Positions 53,079 to 61,928 of a stretch of DNA of 64,000 bases are shown here, in pieces. Position numbers and translations under genes: made by a program. The stretch's first letter is position 1. The number at the start of each line of letters is the position of its first letter. The stretch is from a virus, in IMG/VR virus record IMGVR_UViG_3300023174_000140, positions 1-64,000 of that record; one strand, 5' to 3'. The notes beneath the pieces were generated by a model. That model saw only the letters and a program-made list of their open reading frames with translations, was not told the DNA's origin and ran no database searches.

Positions 53079-54800
53079 ATGAGTAATATTACATACAATC
53101 AAGTCTTGAGTCTTCAAAAAGTCCCAAATGGAGGGTTCGCTTACATTAATGCAAATGAAGGAATAACTCTTAATAGTGGTCAGCAATTTTTTATTGATAC
53201 CGTTGGTACTGGATTTTTTCCACCAGTATCTTTGGCCTCTACAGATAAAAACAAATATAGAAAACAAAAATGGTTAAGTATAGGTTTAGAAGGAAATACT
53301 TTTAGAAGATATATTAACGAAAATAGTGGACTATTAGGTATTCCTGAAAATTTACAACCTGGAAATTTTGTTTATTATACTATTGAGCCTAAAAGCAGTC
53401 TACTAGAATCTGGTGCAGGAAATTCAAACACTAGATACATATCTTCTTTAAGAGCAAAACCTTATATGGTAATGGAAAATGATGCGAAAAGAGATAACAG
53501 TTATGAAAAAACTCCAGCCAGTCTTTTTACTGGAGTTTCTGGAAATAACAACTTTGTCGTATTTCATCCCAAAAGTAAATATAGCGGATTAGCTTTACAA
53601 TCAATAAGATTTCATCCAATTATTGGCAATGGATATTCAAATTATGACCTAGTAAGTGGAAAGATAATAAATATTCAACCAAAAAATCATCATCTTGAAA
53701 CATTTATAGAAATTAATGTTAAAAGTGGCAATAAAATTAATTATGGTAATAAAGATAGACAATCCTACTTTTTAACATATCCAACTATAGCTAGTGGAAG
53801 AGGAATTGGTATAGTAGGAGCACCAATTTTAGAAGCTAACGGAATTTATGTAGGAAATAATTCTAACCTTGAGCCAAGTTATTGGATAAATGAAAATAAT
53901 TATAGACTATATAATAGCGGTAGTACCAATTTATACGTAATAGCTCAACCAAAAAATTCAAATATTAGTTACAGTATAGCTCCTGATTTAATTAATTTTA
54001 CAAATATATATAGATCATCTGGAAATGCAACTTATCCATATAATTATACTAGATTTGCAGATAATAATCATACATATTTAGGTCAAAATAGCATCTATAC
54101 CTCTGGATGGAGAAACGTAAACGATTCTTCGAGTGTCCCATTAAAGGTTTCTAGTATGTCACTTAGCCAGACTAACAATACTCCTTCTTTATATGTTTTA
54201 AGTAGCGGCAAAAGATTTGGTTCTTTTGCAAGCGCAAATGTTAATCCAACAGGAGCATATTTATTACCTAAATTTTCTATAAATGATTTACCTCCTGTTA
54301 AAATTGGAAAATATATGAGATTTACAACTGACGTTAGAGGAGCTGCATATACTTCGGCTTCAACTTTAACTGCTAATTTAAGATATTTTAATCCTAATTT
54401 TATATTCGAAAACGATGGTATTTCTTATTTTCCAAATACAACATCGTATTCTTTACAAAATGAAATTATTAAAAAAGAAAGAGTTAATTTTAAAAAAGCG
54501 CTATCACCTAATCTGCATCAAGCTAAAAAAGTTAATTTAAAAATTAAATTTGATAGAGATGATAAAGCAGAACAGACCCTGCTAGTTATCAAAAACACTT
54601 ATCCTGTTGTGGAAAAAACGTATATTGGTTATGATAGAGTGCTAGAATTCTATGATGAAAAAGATAATAATACTTATTCCCAAATTCCATTTTATGCAAT
54701 TTCTGGAAGAGATTATGAATTTAATCAAAATGAACTTTTCATATATAAGTCTAGACCAGACTTTAATGATCCAAACCAACAAAGTGTAATTAGATGGTAA
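53079..54800 (+). CDS. virion-type beta-rich protein (573 aa)
   Basis: Asn/Ser/Gly-rich, strand-dominated, no helices of note; starts 1 base after the previous gene. The size and position suggest a tail or baseplate protein. Not recognised. Confidence 0.55.
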   Translation: MSNITYNQVLSLQKVPNGGFAYINANEGITLNSGQQFFIDTVGTGFFPPVSLASTDKNKYRKQKWLSIGLEGNTFRRYINENSGLLGIPENLQPGNFVYYTIEPKSSLLESGAGNSNTRYISSLRAKPYMVMENDAKRDNSYEKTPASLFTGVSGNNNFVVFHPKSKYSGLALQSIRFHPIIGNGYSNYDLVSGKIINIQPKNHHLETFIEINVKSGNKINYGNKDRQSYFLTYPTIASGRGIGIVGAPILEANGIYVGNNSNLEPSYWINENNYRLYNSGSTNLYVIAQPKNSNISYSIAPDLINFTNIYRSSGNATYPYNYTRFADNNHTYLGQNSIYTSGWRNVNDSSSVPLKVSSMSLSQTNNTPSLYVLSSGKRFGSFASANVNPTGAYLLPKFSINDLPPVKIGKYMRFTTDVRGAAYTSASTLTANLRYFNPNFIFENDGISYFPNTTSYSLQNEIIKKERVNFKKALSPNLHQAKKVNLKIKFDRDDKAEQTLLVIKNTYPVVEKTYIGYDRVLEFYDEKDNNTYSQIPFYAISGRDYEFNQNELFIYKSRPDFNDPNQQSVIRW

Positions 54801-54803
54801 TTT

Positions 54804-54986
54804 ATGAAATATTTTTTACATAGCTCTAATAACGTGACCATCTCTGCAGTCCATAAGGACAACAGAAAGAGTCTAGAGAATCAAGCTCGCACCCGTAAAA
54901 AGATGCAAACAAATTCAAGTGATTTTCCCCAAAGTCTATACAGACCATATGGGGGGGTCACGTTATTAGAGGGAGTAAAAATATGA
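54804..54986 (+). CDS. small protein with a G7 run (60 aa)
   Basis: Basic, low complexity, ends GGVTLLEGVKI. A run of seven G (54951-54957) sits at codons 50-51. A -1 shift there would continue in frame into the next gene without a stop. Confidence 0.55.
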   Translation: MKYFLHSSNNVTISAVHKDNRKSLENQARTRKKMQTNSSDFPQSLYRPYGGVTLLEGVKI

Positions 54987-55225
54987 AAGAAAGAATAGAG
55001 TTAAAATATATAAATCTGGATGGAAAACTTATTAAAGTCCAAGGAGAGAATTTATATTTTAATAATAAGCAAATAAATCTGGATGGAAGTGCAGGCTTAT
55101 TTAAGAGTGCTCCAGTTTCTGCCAATTCATCAGGGACTGCGGGAGATATTGCTTTTGATAATCAGTATTATTATATCTGCATAGCTACAAATACTTGGAT
55201 AAGAACGGCTTTGGCCTCTTGGTAA
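54983..55225 (+). CDS. fibre-type protein with C-terminal module (80 aa)
   Basis: ATGA overlap. Ends GDIAFDNQYYYICIATNTWIRTALASW, a good example of the shared module. Confidence 0.6.
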   Translation: MKERIELKYINLDGKLIKVQGENLYFNNKQINLDGSAGLFKSAPVSANSSGTAGDIAFDNQYYYICIATNTWIRTALASW

Positions 55226-55245
55226 ATATTAAATTTAAAATAATA

Positions 55246-55266
55246 GTGTAATCCTATATAAGGATT
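55246..55266 (+). promoter_or_regulatory. late box with hairpin
   Basis: GTGTAAT followed by ATCCT-ATATA-AGGAT; ATG at 55274. Confidence 0.5.
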
Positions 55267-55273
55267 AAGGATA

Positions 55274-56479
55274 ATGCCAAGAAATAGAATAATCTACAAT
55301 GTAGAAGGTTTATATGTTGCTCCATATAGCGGCGAGCAAAATGCAAGTTCTGATTATTACTTAGCTAATAATATTATTCTTAAAAGATTAGAGAAAATAC
55401 AAAATTTCAATTACTCAATCCAACAGCCCAGATTAAATGCTCAAGGTTTTGGGCAAAAACAAAATATATTTCGCGGAATTTCTGGACCACCAGAAGTAAC
55501 TTTTAATTTTTCGTATATTCCTGATGGTGTTACAAATGAAAATAGATTAAATTTCAATGTTAATCATTTTTCTGGATTTAATGCCCCAATGTTTTCTGGA
55601 TTATGCACTAATAGCGGATTACTAAATGATAGAGATTTTTATCTTGTAATAAACAAGAATGATGATGATTTATTTTCTGAAAACGCTACACTAACAAATT
55701 CTTTAATTAATCCAATTAATACTACTCAAATAATAAATTCAAATAGTCAAAATTATGGATTACTACATTTTCAAAATTCTTATCTCAATGAATATTCTTT
55801 TAATGTTTCGCTTGGAAATTTACCAATAGTAAATCAAAGTTACGTTGCTGATAATATAGTTTTTTATACTAGTGGATCTGGCGTAAAGTATACTTTATTA
55901 GATTTAAGATCTGGAATCAATCAAGTAAATAATAATACAATAATTATTCCAAAAGCTTTAAATTATAATCAAACTGCAATAAGTGGACAAAATATTCTTC
56001 TGCCAGGAGATGCAACTGTTAGTTTTTATACAAGTAATACTGGGGTTTTATTTTATACTGATACAATTCAAAGCTTAGATTATTCATTATCTTTTAATAG
56101 GAAATCTTATAGAGCAATTAATTATAAATTCCCATTATTGAGAAAAATAGAATTCCCAATTAATGGAAAATTAAATACAAGCTTTATTGTTGAAGAAAAT
56201 CTTGTTGGTTCATTTTTTGATACTTTAAATAGAGATGATGATTATAATGTTGTTGTTGATTTTAGTAATTCAAGAAAAGGAGTAGATAAAACAAAATTGA
56301 TTTTTAGTGGCTGTAAATTTACAAATATTAATTACGACTCTTCTATCGGAAGTAATAAAACTGCTACATTAAGCTTTGATTTTGATCTTGATCCAGATTT
56401 TGGAAGAAGAGGGTTATTTGTTAGTGGAAATGTGTTATATGGTGTTTTAAATAATCAAAAGAAAGTATTGATATTTTAA
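55274..56479 (+). CDS. probable tail protein (401 aa)
   Basis: Strand-rich, Asn-rich. ISGPPEVTFNFSYIPDGV near residue 70 and SYLNEYSFNVSLGNLPIVNQSYVADNI near 175 resemble tube-type tail proteins, and the C-terminal third repeats the same fold style. A tail tube or tail-completion role is a guess. Confidence 0.45.
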   Translation: MPRNRIIYNVEGLYVAPYSGEQNASSDYYLANNIILKRLEKIQNFNYSIQQPRLNAQGFGQKQNIFRGISGPPEVTFNFSYIPDGVTNENRLNFNVNHFSGFNAPMFSGLCTNSGLLNDRDFYLVINKNDDDLFSENATLTNSLINPINTTQIINSNSQNYGLLHFQNSYLNEYSFNVSLGNLPIVNQSYVADNIVFYTSGSGVKYTLLDLRSGINQVNNNTIIIPKALNYNQTAISGQNILLPGDATVSFYTSNTGVLFYTDTIQSLDYSLSFNRKSYRAINYKFPLLRKIEFPINGKLNTSFIVEENLVGSFFDTLNRDDDYNVVVDFSNSRKGVDKTKLIFSGCKFTNINYDSSIGSNKTATLSFDFDLDPDFGRRGLFVSGNVLYGVLNNQKKVLIF

Positions 56480-56499
56480 TTTTTAATATATATAATATA

Positions 56500-56506
56500 G
56501 TGTAAT
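56500..56506 (+). promoter_or_regulatory. late GTGTAAT box before the lysis genes
   Basis: 5 bases to the ATG at 56512. Confidence 0.65.
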
Positions 56507-56511
56507 ATCTT

Positions 56512-56796
56512 ATGAAAACTATGCTATCTAAAATATTTGGCCCTAATTGGAGATCTAGCTCGTCTGGCATAGCTACAGTTGTAGCAGTTTGTACTGCAAT
56601 AGCAATTCACTCTGACCCTTCATTAGTAGCATTTCTTCCAGATCAAGCAGAAGTTTATATTCTTGGAATTTCAAAATTAATAGCAGTTGTTTCTGGTATT
56701 ATTTTTGCATTAACAGTAAAAGATGCAGCAGTTACTGGTGGAACAGTAGCTCAAACAACTGAAGCAAAAGATAAAACAAATGGAGAAAATATATGA
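56512..56796 (+). CDS. holin-like membrane protein (94 aa)
   Basis: Two hydrophobic segments at about 18-32 and 48-66, with GPNWRSSSSG before the first and a polar charged tail. Size and layout match small phage holins, and the two lipoproteins that follow strengthen the lysis context. The lysozyme is 4 kb downstream. Confidence 0.65.
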   Translation: MKTMLSKIFGPNWRSSSSGIATVVAVCTAIAIHSDPSLVAFLPDQAEVYILGISKLIAVVSGIIFALTVKDAAVTGGTVAQTTEAKDKTNGENI

Positions 56797-57242
56797 ATAA
56801 ATTACAATTAGTACTAGTTGCTCTTTTGAGCTTATTTCTTGGCGCTTGCGCCACAACACCAACTGGTAAGGTTGATCCAGCAACAAGTGTTTCAAATGCA
56901 CTTCCTTATGTAAAACCAGCAGTTGTATTAGCTTGCACAGTAGTTCTTGATCAAGCTCTTTCTCCATCAGATAGAATAGAAAAAGCTAAAATGATTAATC
57001 ATGTCGCAAGTATTGTCGAAGGGCTAACAGCTGGAACTGCTCCAACTCCAGCAGAATTACAAAAATCTCTAACTGATTATCTTCCAGAAGAAAAAACTCA
57101 TTGGGCAAATTATGTTACTGTAATCAAAGATCTTTATGCTCAACAATTCGCAAGGTTAGACGGCAATACAGCTTTAGCTATAAAGGTGCTTAACGCTATT
57201 GCATCTGGATGTAAAGATGCAACAGCAAGTTACGTAGAGTAA
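56793..57242 (+). CDS. lipoprotein (149 aa), lysis cassette
   Basis: Lipobox LFLGACATT (Cys19). Mature part is helical with an ALPYVKPAVVLACTV segment. In lysis cassettes an outer-membrane lipoprotein often serves as o-spanin, though this one is long for that. ATGA overlap with the holin. Confidence 0.55.
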   Translation: MNKLQLVLVALLSLFLGACATTPTGKVDPATSVSNALPYVKPAVVLACTVVLDQALSPSDRIEKAKMINHVASIVEGLTAGTAPTPAELQKSLTDYLPEEKTHWANYVTVIKDLYAQQFARLDGNTALAIKVLNAIASGCKDATASYVE

Positions 57243-57244
57243 TT

Positions 57245-57445
57245 ATGCCAACTGGAATACTGCAAGCATTACTCTCAGCAGTATCTGGAATATTCTCAGC
57301 AATTAATAATGTATTCGGAGCAAAGAATACAAAAGAAATGAAAGAGCGTCAAGAAGCTCAAAAAGAAGTTAACCATCAAAGCGAAATAGAAAAAGAAGTA
57401 CAGGAGAAAAATCTTGAAGAAATTCGTAAGCGCATTAGTTCTTAA
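57245..57445 (+). CDS. amphipathic helical protein (66 aa), possible i-spanin or tail peptide
   Basis: Hydrophobic N-terminal helix (LLSAVSGIFSAINNV), then a charged coiled coil of 40 residues. That layout fits an inner-membrane spanin partner. It overlaps the next gene and carries its AGGAG site. Confidence 0.45.
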   Translation: MPTGILQALLSAVSGIFSAINNVFGAKNTKEMKERQEAQKEVNHQSEIEKEVQEKNLEEIRKRISS

Positions 57446-57830
57446 TCTTCTTATTGTTGGTTGCACGACCGTAACACCAAATAAAATACAAGATGATAAA
57501 TCATCCTATGACGCAACTACTCCAAAACAATACGATAAAGATAATGGCGGATTAATTTCTTTTATTGGAGATGATGCATTAATTACAAAACAGGCTAGAG
57601 ATAGATATAATAATCTTGTTGAAATGTATAAGATCAAATTTAAAAAAGAAAAAGCAATAGAACTAAAAATAGATTCTGGCATTAAACCTTATAAAGATAA
57701 TTTTAATAATGAACTATATCTTATTGATAGTGAACATCTTGTTTATTTTGGAGTTTTAAACTCTTGGTTAAAAGAAAAAGTTCCTCAAGATAATATCATA
57801 GACAAGACCATAGATAAAATAAATAATTAA
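57414..57830 (+). CDS. second lipoprotein (138 aa), lysis cassette
   Basis: TTG start with an AGGAG site; lipobox LLIVGCTTV (Cys17). Charged helical mature part. Together with the preceding genes it completes a holin/coil/lipoprotein set. Confidence 0.55.
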   Translation: MKKFVSALVLNLLIVGCTTVTPNKIQDDKSSYDATTPKQYDKDNGGLISFIGDDALITKQARDRYNNLVEMYKIKFKKEKAIELKIDSGIKPYKDNFNNELYLIDSEHLVYFGVLNSWLKEKVPQDNIIDKTIDKINN

Positions 57831-57835
57831 ATTAT

Positions 57836-59122
57836 ATGCCTAGCACTACTTATTCGTATGATGCAGGAACAGACTCTTATTTTGTAACTGGTGGCTGTGG
57901 TGATGCTACCATAACTATACCAGATACACATGATGATGGAAGTAATGGGCCTCATCCAGTAACAAAAATTAATGCCAGCGCTTTTCTAAGCTGCACAAGT
58001 TTAGTAACTCTTATAATAGGCAATAACGTAACAACAATTGGAGCTTCTGCTTTTAAAAGTTGTAGTAATTTAACTTCAGTTACATTTCCTACAAGCAGTT
58101 TAACAACAATTGGTAGTAGTGCGTTTTGGGGATCTGGATTGACTAGCGTAGTTATTCCAAATTCTGTAACAAGTATGTCAGATAGTATATTTGTAGATTG
58201 CATTAATTTGGCTAGTGCTACTTTACCAATTAATGGAACGATAAATACCGTTCCTCAAGGAACATTTGTAAATTGCACATCACTAATATCAATAACTATA
58301 CCTTCAAATTATACAATAATTGGAACAGATGCATTTACTATATCGGGTTTGCAAACAGTAGTATTAAATGAAGGATTATTAGATATTAGAACTCAAGCTT
58401 TTTATGGGTGTAGATCTTTAAGAGGTACTTTAACTATTCCTAATAGCGTAATAATTATTCGCGCTAGAGCATTTGAAAAAACAGGAGCAGCTCCATCTGG
58501 ATCAAATGAATTTAATGTGGTAATTGGCTCAGGAGCAATAAATCTTCAGTCTCATTGTTTTTATCAAAGTTATGCTAAAAGTTTTACTTTTATTCCAGGA
58601 AATTTAATAACAATTGGTCCTGGAGTTTTTTATGGTTGTATTTATTTAACAAATTTATCTATTCCAAATTCTGTAACTACTATAAATCCATATAGTATAG
58701 ATCCAAATGGTTATGCTTATACAGATGCACCATTTACTGCAACTACTTTAAAAAATTTAACTATTGGAGATGGATTAGCTATAAGTAACCACGTTACTTT
58801 TTCTCAAATATTTGTTGGAGCAAATATATCAAATTTAATACTTGGAAAAAGAATAACTGCTGTTCAAAATACTTCATTCAGTGAGTCTGGAGTTACATTT
58901 AGAAATAATTTAAAATCTATAACTTTTCAAGCAACAATGAGTTCGCTGGGAGCATCTACTTTTGGACAAGCTGGTGGGCCAAGCATGTTTAATTTAACTG
59001 AAATTTTTTTTAATGACTTTACCACTCCATTTAGTTTTGGCGCAGGAATGTTTGATTATCTTGATTATAATGTAAAAGTTTATATTAAACCAAAACAAAA
59101 CTTAAGGATACTTAAAAAATGA
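57836..59122 (+). CDS. BspA-type leucine-rich repeat protein (428 aa)
   Basis: Repeats of about 23 residues with the LRR_5 pattern: INASAFLSCTSLVTLIIG, IGASAFKSCSNLTSVTF, IGSSAFWGSGLTSVVIPNSV and so on. The family is common in bacterial surface proteins and binds host molecules. Here it lies among fibre genes and has no signal peptide, so it is probably a virion adhesin. Overlaps the next gene by ATGA. Confidence 0.75.
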   Translation: MPSTTYSYDAGTDSYFVTGGCGDATITIPDTHDDGSNGPHPVTKINASAFLSCTSLVTLIIGNNVTTIGASAFKSCSNLTSVTFPTSSLTTIGSSAFWGSGLTSVVIPNSVTSMSDSIFVDCINLASATLPINGTINTVPQGTFVNCTSLISITIPSNYTIIGTDAFTISGLQTVVLNEGLLDIRTQAFYGCRSLRGTLTIPNSVIIIRARAFEKTGAAPSGSNEFNVVIGSGAINLQSHCFYQSYAKSFTFIPGNLITIGPGVFYGCIYLTNLSIPNSVTTINPYSIDPNGYAYTDAPFTATTLKNLTIGDGLAISNHVTFSQIFVGANISNLILGKRITAVQNTSFSESGVTFRNNLKSITFQATMSSLGASTFGQAGGPSMFNLTEIFFNDFTTPFSFGAGMFDYLDYNVKVYIKPKQNLRILKK

Positions 59123-60123
59123 AAAATATTTCAATTACTCATAAAGGTTTAGGAAAAATTAGTGCGAAAAATTTTGCAGATTCTATAAGCTATAATGGTC
59201 CAAATTTAATAAAAAATCCTAATTTTGATCAAGATAATTATTATCCTTACGATGGATATGATAATAATTATTACGGGAATACTGTTGATGGTTCAGTTAT
59301 TATGTCTAAATATTTGCATAATTCTCCATTAAGATATGACGCTGGAACTTATGCAACATTATTTCGTAAAACTTTTCATGTAGCAAAACCACCATATGAT
59401 CAATTACCATATGACTCACCATTACAAAAAAGATTCATGAAAATTTTACCAGTTGGATATAGGTATCCATTAATAAACACAGATCTTGGATTAATAAGAA
59501 CTATTTCAAGTGTATTTTCTCCAGCAAATGGAGCAGGAAATACAGATTTAACAAGTTGGGTGAAATATTCATCAGAAACAATGGGATCGCAAACTTTTAG
59601 CCGTGGAGGATCAAAGTTACCTATATCAATTCCAGCAGAAGCAACAACTGTTAATTTTGGATGCTCTGTTAGAATAGCGAAAAATGATCAATTAAGACCT
59701 AAAAATTTTGGTGGAATATTTATTAATTTTAAAAAATCAACTTATAGAAGTTATGTAAATTATATTGCAGTATGTGGAAACGAAGTTCCAACACTTCTAG
59801 GAGATAACAATCCATACACAACGTTTGATGCAGATTCTGATTCTAATGCAATGTCTCAATGGTTAGGACCAAATACATCAAAAGCAAAAGTAAAAAAATT
59901 ATCTCAAACCGTTCAAGATGATACTTATGATAGTTGGAGAATTATAAATGGATCTGCTACAATACCAACTTTCTCTACAGCAGGTAACGATGCAACAAAT
60001 GGTAGAGCAGAGTATGTATCTTTGCATATGTATTTCGCAGAAAGTTTTGTTTATTTAAATAATAATGATGGCGTTGAAACTGGCGCAATGTTCTTTTATA
60101 ATCCTTATCTTTATTTTAGTTAA
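59119..60123 (+). CDS. virion-type protein (334 aa)
   Basis: Starts ISITHKGLGKISAKNFADSI, then NGPNLIKNPNF, a phrase common at the start of carbohydrate-binding modules in tail proteins. Beta-rich, Tyr/Asn-rich. Possible sugar-binding fibre part. Confidence 0.5.
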   Translation: MKNISITHKGLGKISAKNFADSISYNGPNLIKNPNFDQDNYYPYDGYDNNYYGNTVDGSVIMSKYLHNSPLRYDAGTYATLFRKTFHVAKPPYDQLPYDSPLQKRFMKILPVGYRYPLINTDLGLIRTISSVFSPANGAGNTDLTSWVKYSSETMGSQTFSRGGSKLPISIPAEATTVNFGCSVRIAKNDQLRPKNFGGIFINFKKSTYRSYVNYIAVCGNEVPTLLGDNNPYTTFDADSDSNAMSQWLGPNTSKAKVKKLSQTVQDDTYDSWRIINGSATIPTFSTAGNDATNGRAEYVSLHMYFAESFVYLNNNDGVETGAMFFYNPYLYFS

Positions 60124-60128
60124 AAATC

Positions 60129-60135
60129 GTGTAAT
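60129..60135 (+). promoter_or_regulatory. late GTGTAAT box
   Basis: 10 bases to the ATG at 60146. Confidence 0.55.
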
Positions 60136-60145
60136 TTAATATACA

Positions 60146-60370
60146 ATGAAAACAAAAGATTTCCCAGCAGATTTCATAGCATCTCTAGCTGATTATGTTA
60201 CAAATGCTGGGCCTGGATATGGTAATGGATTTGTAATGGATACATCTTATGTTCCAGCAACTTCTACATCTCCAGGAACAGCAGGACAAATTACTGCAGA
60301 TAGTCAATATCTTTATTTTTGCAAAGCTACTAATCTATGGGTTAGAACAGCTCTAGCTGAATGGGAATAA
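60146..60370 (+). CDS. small protein with the shared C-terminal module (74 aa)
   Basis: N-terminal peptide with KDFPADFIASLADYV, then SPGTAGQITADSQYLYFC and LWVRTALAEWE. The module makes up more than half of the protein. Confidence 0.6.
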   Translation: MKTKDFPADFIASLADYVTNAGPGYGNGFVMDTSYVPATSTSPGTAGQITADSQYLYFCKATNLWVRTALAEWE

Positions 60371-60371
60371 A

Positions 60372-60647
60372 ATGGGCGAAATTTCTTTTTCTTATAATCA
60401 AGCTAAATCAAATCAACTTTTGATTTCTAAAGAAAAAGAAGGATTAGGATATTTATCTACTTTTTTTCCAACAACTCTTGCACCTTCACCAGAAGGTGGA
60501 CTTTTAAATTTATATGATTATAGTTCATATTATCCTACTACCGTATCATCTCTAGGCTCAAGTGGACAATTAGCTTCAGATGGTGGTTTCATTTATTATG
60601 GTGCTGGAACTAATCATTGGATAAGAGTTTCTATGGCTGAATGGTAA
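60372..60647 (+). CDS. small protein with the shared C-terminal module (91 aa)
   Basis: Starts 1 base after the previous gene. Ends SSGQLASDGGFIYYGAGTNHW and IRVSMAEW, the same module. Confidence 0.6.
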   Translation: MGEISFSYNQAKSNQLLISKEKEGLGYLSTFFPTTLAPSPEGGLLNLYDYSSYYPTTVSSLGSSGQLASDGGFIYYGAGTNHWIRVSMAEW

Positions 60648-60656
60648 AATAATAAA

Positions 60657-61283
60657 ATGCTCTCAAAAAAATCCTTAGATCTTATATTAGAGTTTGAAGT
60701 TGGAGGTGGTGAAAACTATTATAATAAATTTTTAAAAAATCCAACTTGGCCCGAAGGTCAAAGTGGAGTTACAATTGGGGTAGGTTACGATTTGGGTTAT
60801 GTTAATAAAGCAGAATTTAGCGAAGATTGGAAAGATCTTCCTAAAGAAGTTTTTGATAGATTATATAAAGTTGTTGGCATCAAAGGATATAACGCTAAGA
60901 ATCTTGTTAGAGGATTAAAAGATATTAGTATTCCTTGGGATCTTGCATTAAAAGTTTTTAATAATAAAACAGTAACAAAGTTCTGGAATTTAACAAAACA
61001 AACTTTTCCTAATTTTGATAATCTTCCAGAAGATGCAAAAGGTGGTTTAGTTAGCCTTGTATTTAACAGAGGAAACGCATTAGAAGGTGATCGCCGCCGA
61101 GAAATGAAATTAATAAGAGATGGAATGGCAATAACAACTACTTTTGATCAAAAAGCATTATCTTTTATAGCTAATCAAATAAGAAATATGAAAAGAATAT
61201 GGATTGGTGGTAGTATTGAAAAAGGAATGAGTAGAAGACGAGATGCAGAAGCAAATTTAATAGAAAATTCATTAAATAATTAA
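60657..61283 (+). CDS. lysozyme-like endolysin (208 aa)
   Basis: T4-lysozyme/pesticin type: ILEFEVGGGENYYNKF supplies the catalytic glutamate, and GVTIGVGYDLGY supplies Thr39 and Asp45 in the usual spacing. SLVFNRGNAL and a C-terminal RRRDAEANLI helix also fit the family. It cuts the glycan chain of peptidoglycan. No signal peptide, so it needs the holin. It is the most likely main endolysin. Confidence 0.8.
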   Translation: MLSKKSLDLILEFEVGGGENYYNKFLKNPTWPEGQSGVTIGVGYDLGYVNKAEFSEDWKDLPKEVFDRLYKVVGIKGYNAKNLVRGLKDISIPWDLALKVFNNKTVTKFWNLTKQTFPNFDNLPEDAKGGLVSLVFNRGNALEGDRRREMKLIRDGMAITTTFDQKALSFIANQIRNMKRIWIGGSIEKGMSRRRDAEANLIENSLNN

Positions 61284-61310
61284 AATTAATTAAAAATATA
61301 TGCCCTTTTT

Positions 61311-61318
61311 GTGTATAT
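61311..61318 (+). promoter_or_regulatory. late-type GTGTATAT box
   Basis: Variant of the late box, 13 bases before the ATG at 61332. Confidence 0.4.
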
Positions 61319-61331
61319 TATATATAAGAAT

Positions 61332-61925
61332 ATGAATTACAATTCTGAACAATATGGCTTTGATTTGATTAAAGCTAAAAGATCTGGTCCAAAGTCATCT
61401 GCCCAAACACCATCAAAACCCTCAGAAAGAAAAAAGGGCTCTTCTCGCAATAAGCCTGGAAGCGCAGGAACAAAGAGTGACAAAGCAATTGAATTTTCAA
61501 AAAAAGTTATTGAAGCACTAAAAAATAAAGTAAAAGAACATAATAGTAAAAATAAAAAGAAAGTAACCCTAGGTCAATTAAAAAAAGTATATCGTCGTGG
61601 CGCTGGAGCTTTTTCATCTTCTCATAGACCAGGAAAGACTCGTGGTCAATGGGCGATGGCTAGAGTAAATATGTTCATTAGAATGGTAAGTGGTAAACCT
61701 GTAAAAGATGCATATCGTAAAGCTGATAGCGATATCGCTCGTGCCTCATTTAATGATTATACTATTGAAGCTGCATTTGAACCCAATGAAGAAGACTTCT
61801 TGCAAGCAGATGAGGACATTAAAAATTTTGATTTAAATGATTTTGATTTTAATAGTGCTGAAGAATTATATCTAGAAGATGAAGATGATGGTGTAATTAT
61901 TTACGGACTAGGTAATAATATATAA
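61332..61925 (+). CDS. DUF5824-like phage protein (197 aa)
   Basis: The middle is basic: KVTLGQLKKVYRRGAGAFSSSHRPG, then TRGQWAMARVNMFIRMVSG and KPVKDAYRKADSDI, matching DUF5824 as I remember it. The C-terminal third is acidic. Starts at ATG 61332, not the upstream GTG, which lies in the promoter box. Position next to the protease suggests a head role. Confidence 0.6.
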   Translation: MNYNSEQYGFDLIKAKRSGPKSSAQTPSKPSERKKGSSRNKPGSAGTKSDKAIEFSKKVIEALKNKVKEHNSKNKKKVTLGQLKKVYRRGAGAFSSSHRPGKTRGQWAMARVNMFIRMVSGKPVKDAYRKADSDIARASFNDYTIEAAFEPNEEDFLQADEDIKNFDLNDFDFNSAEELYLEDEDDGVIIYGLGNNI

Positions 61926-61928
61926 AAT

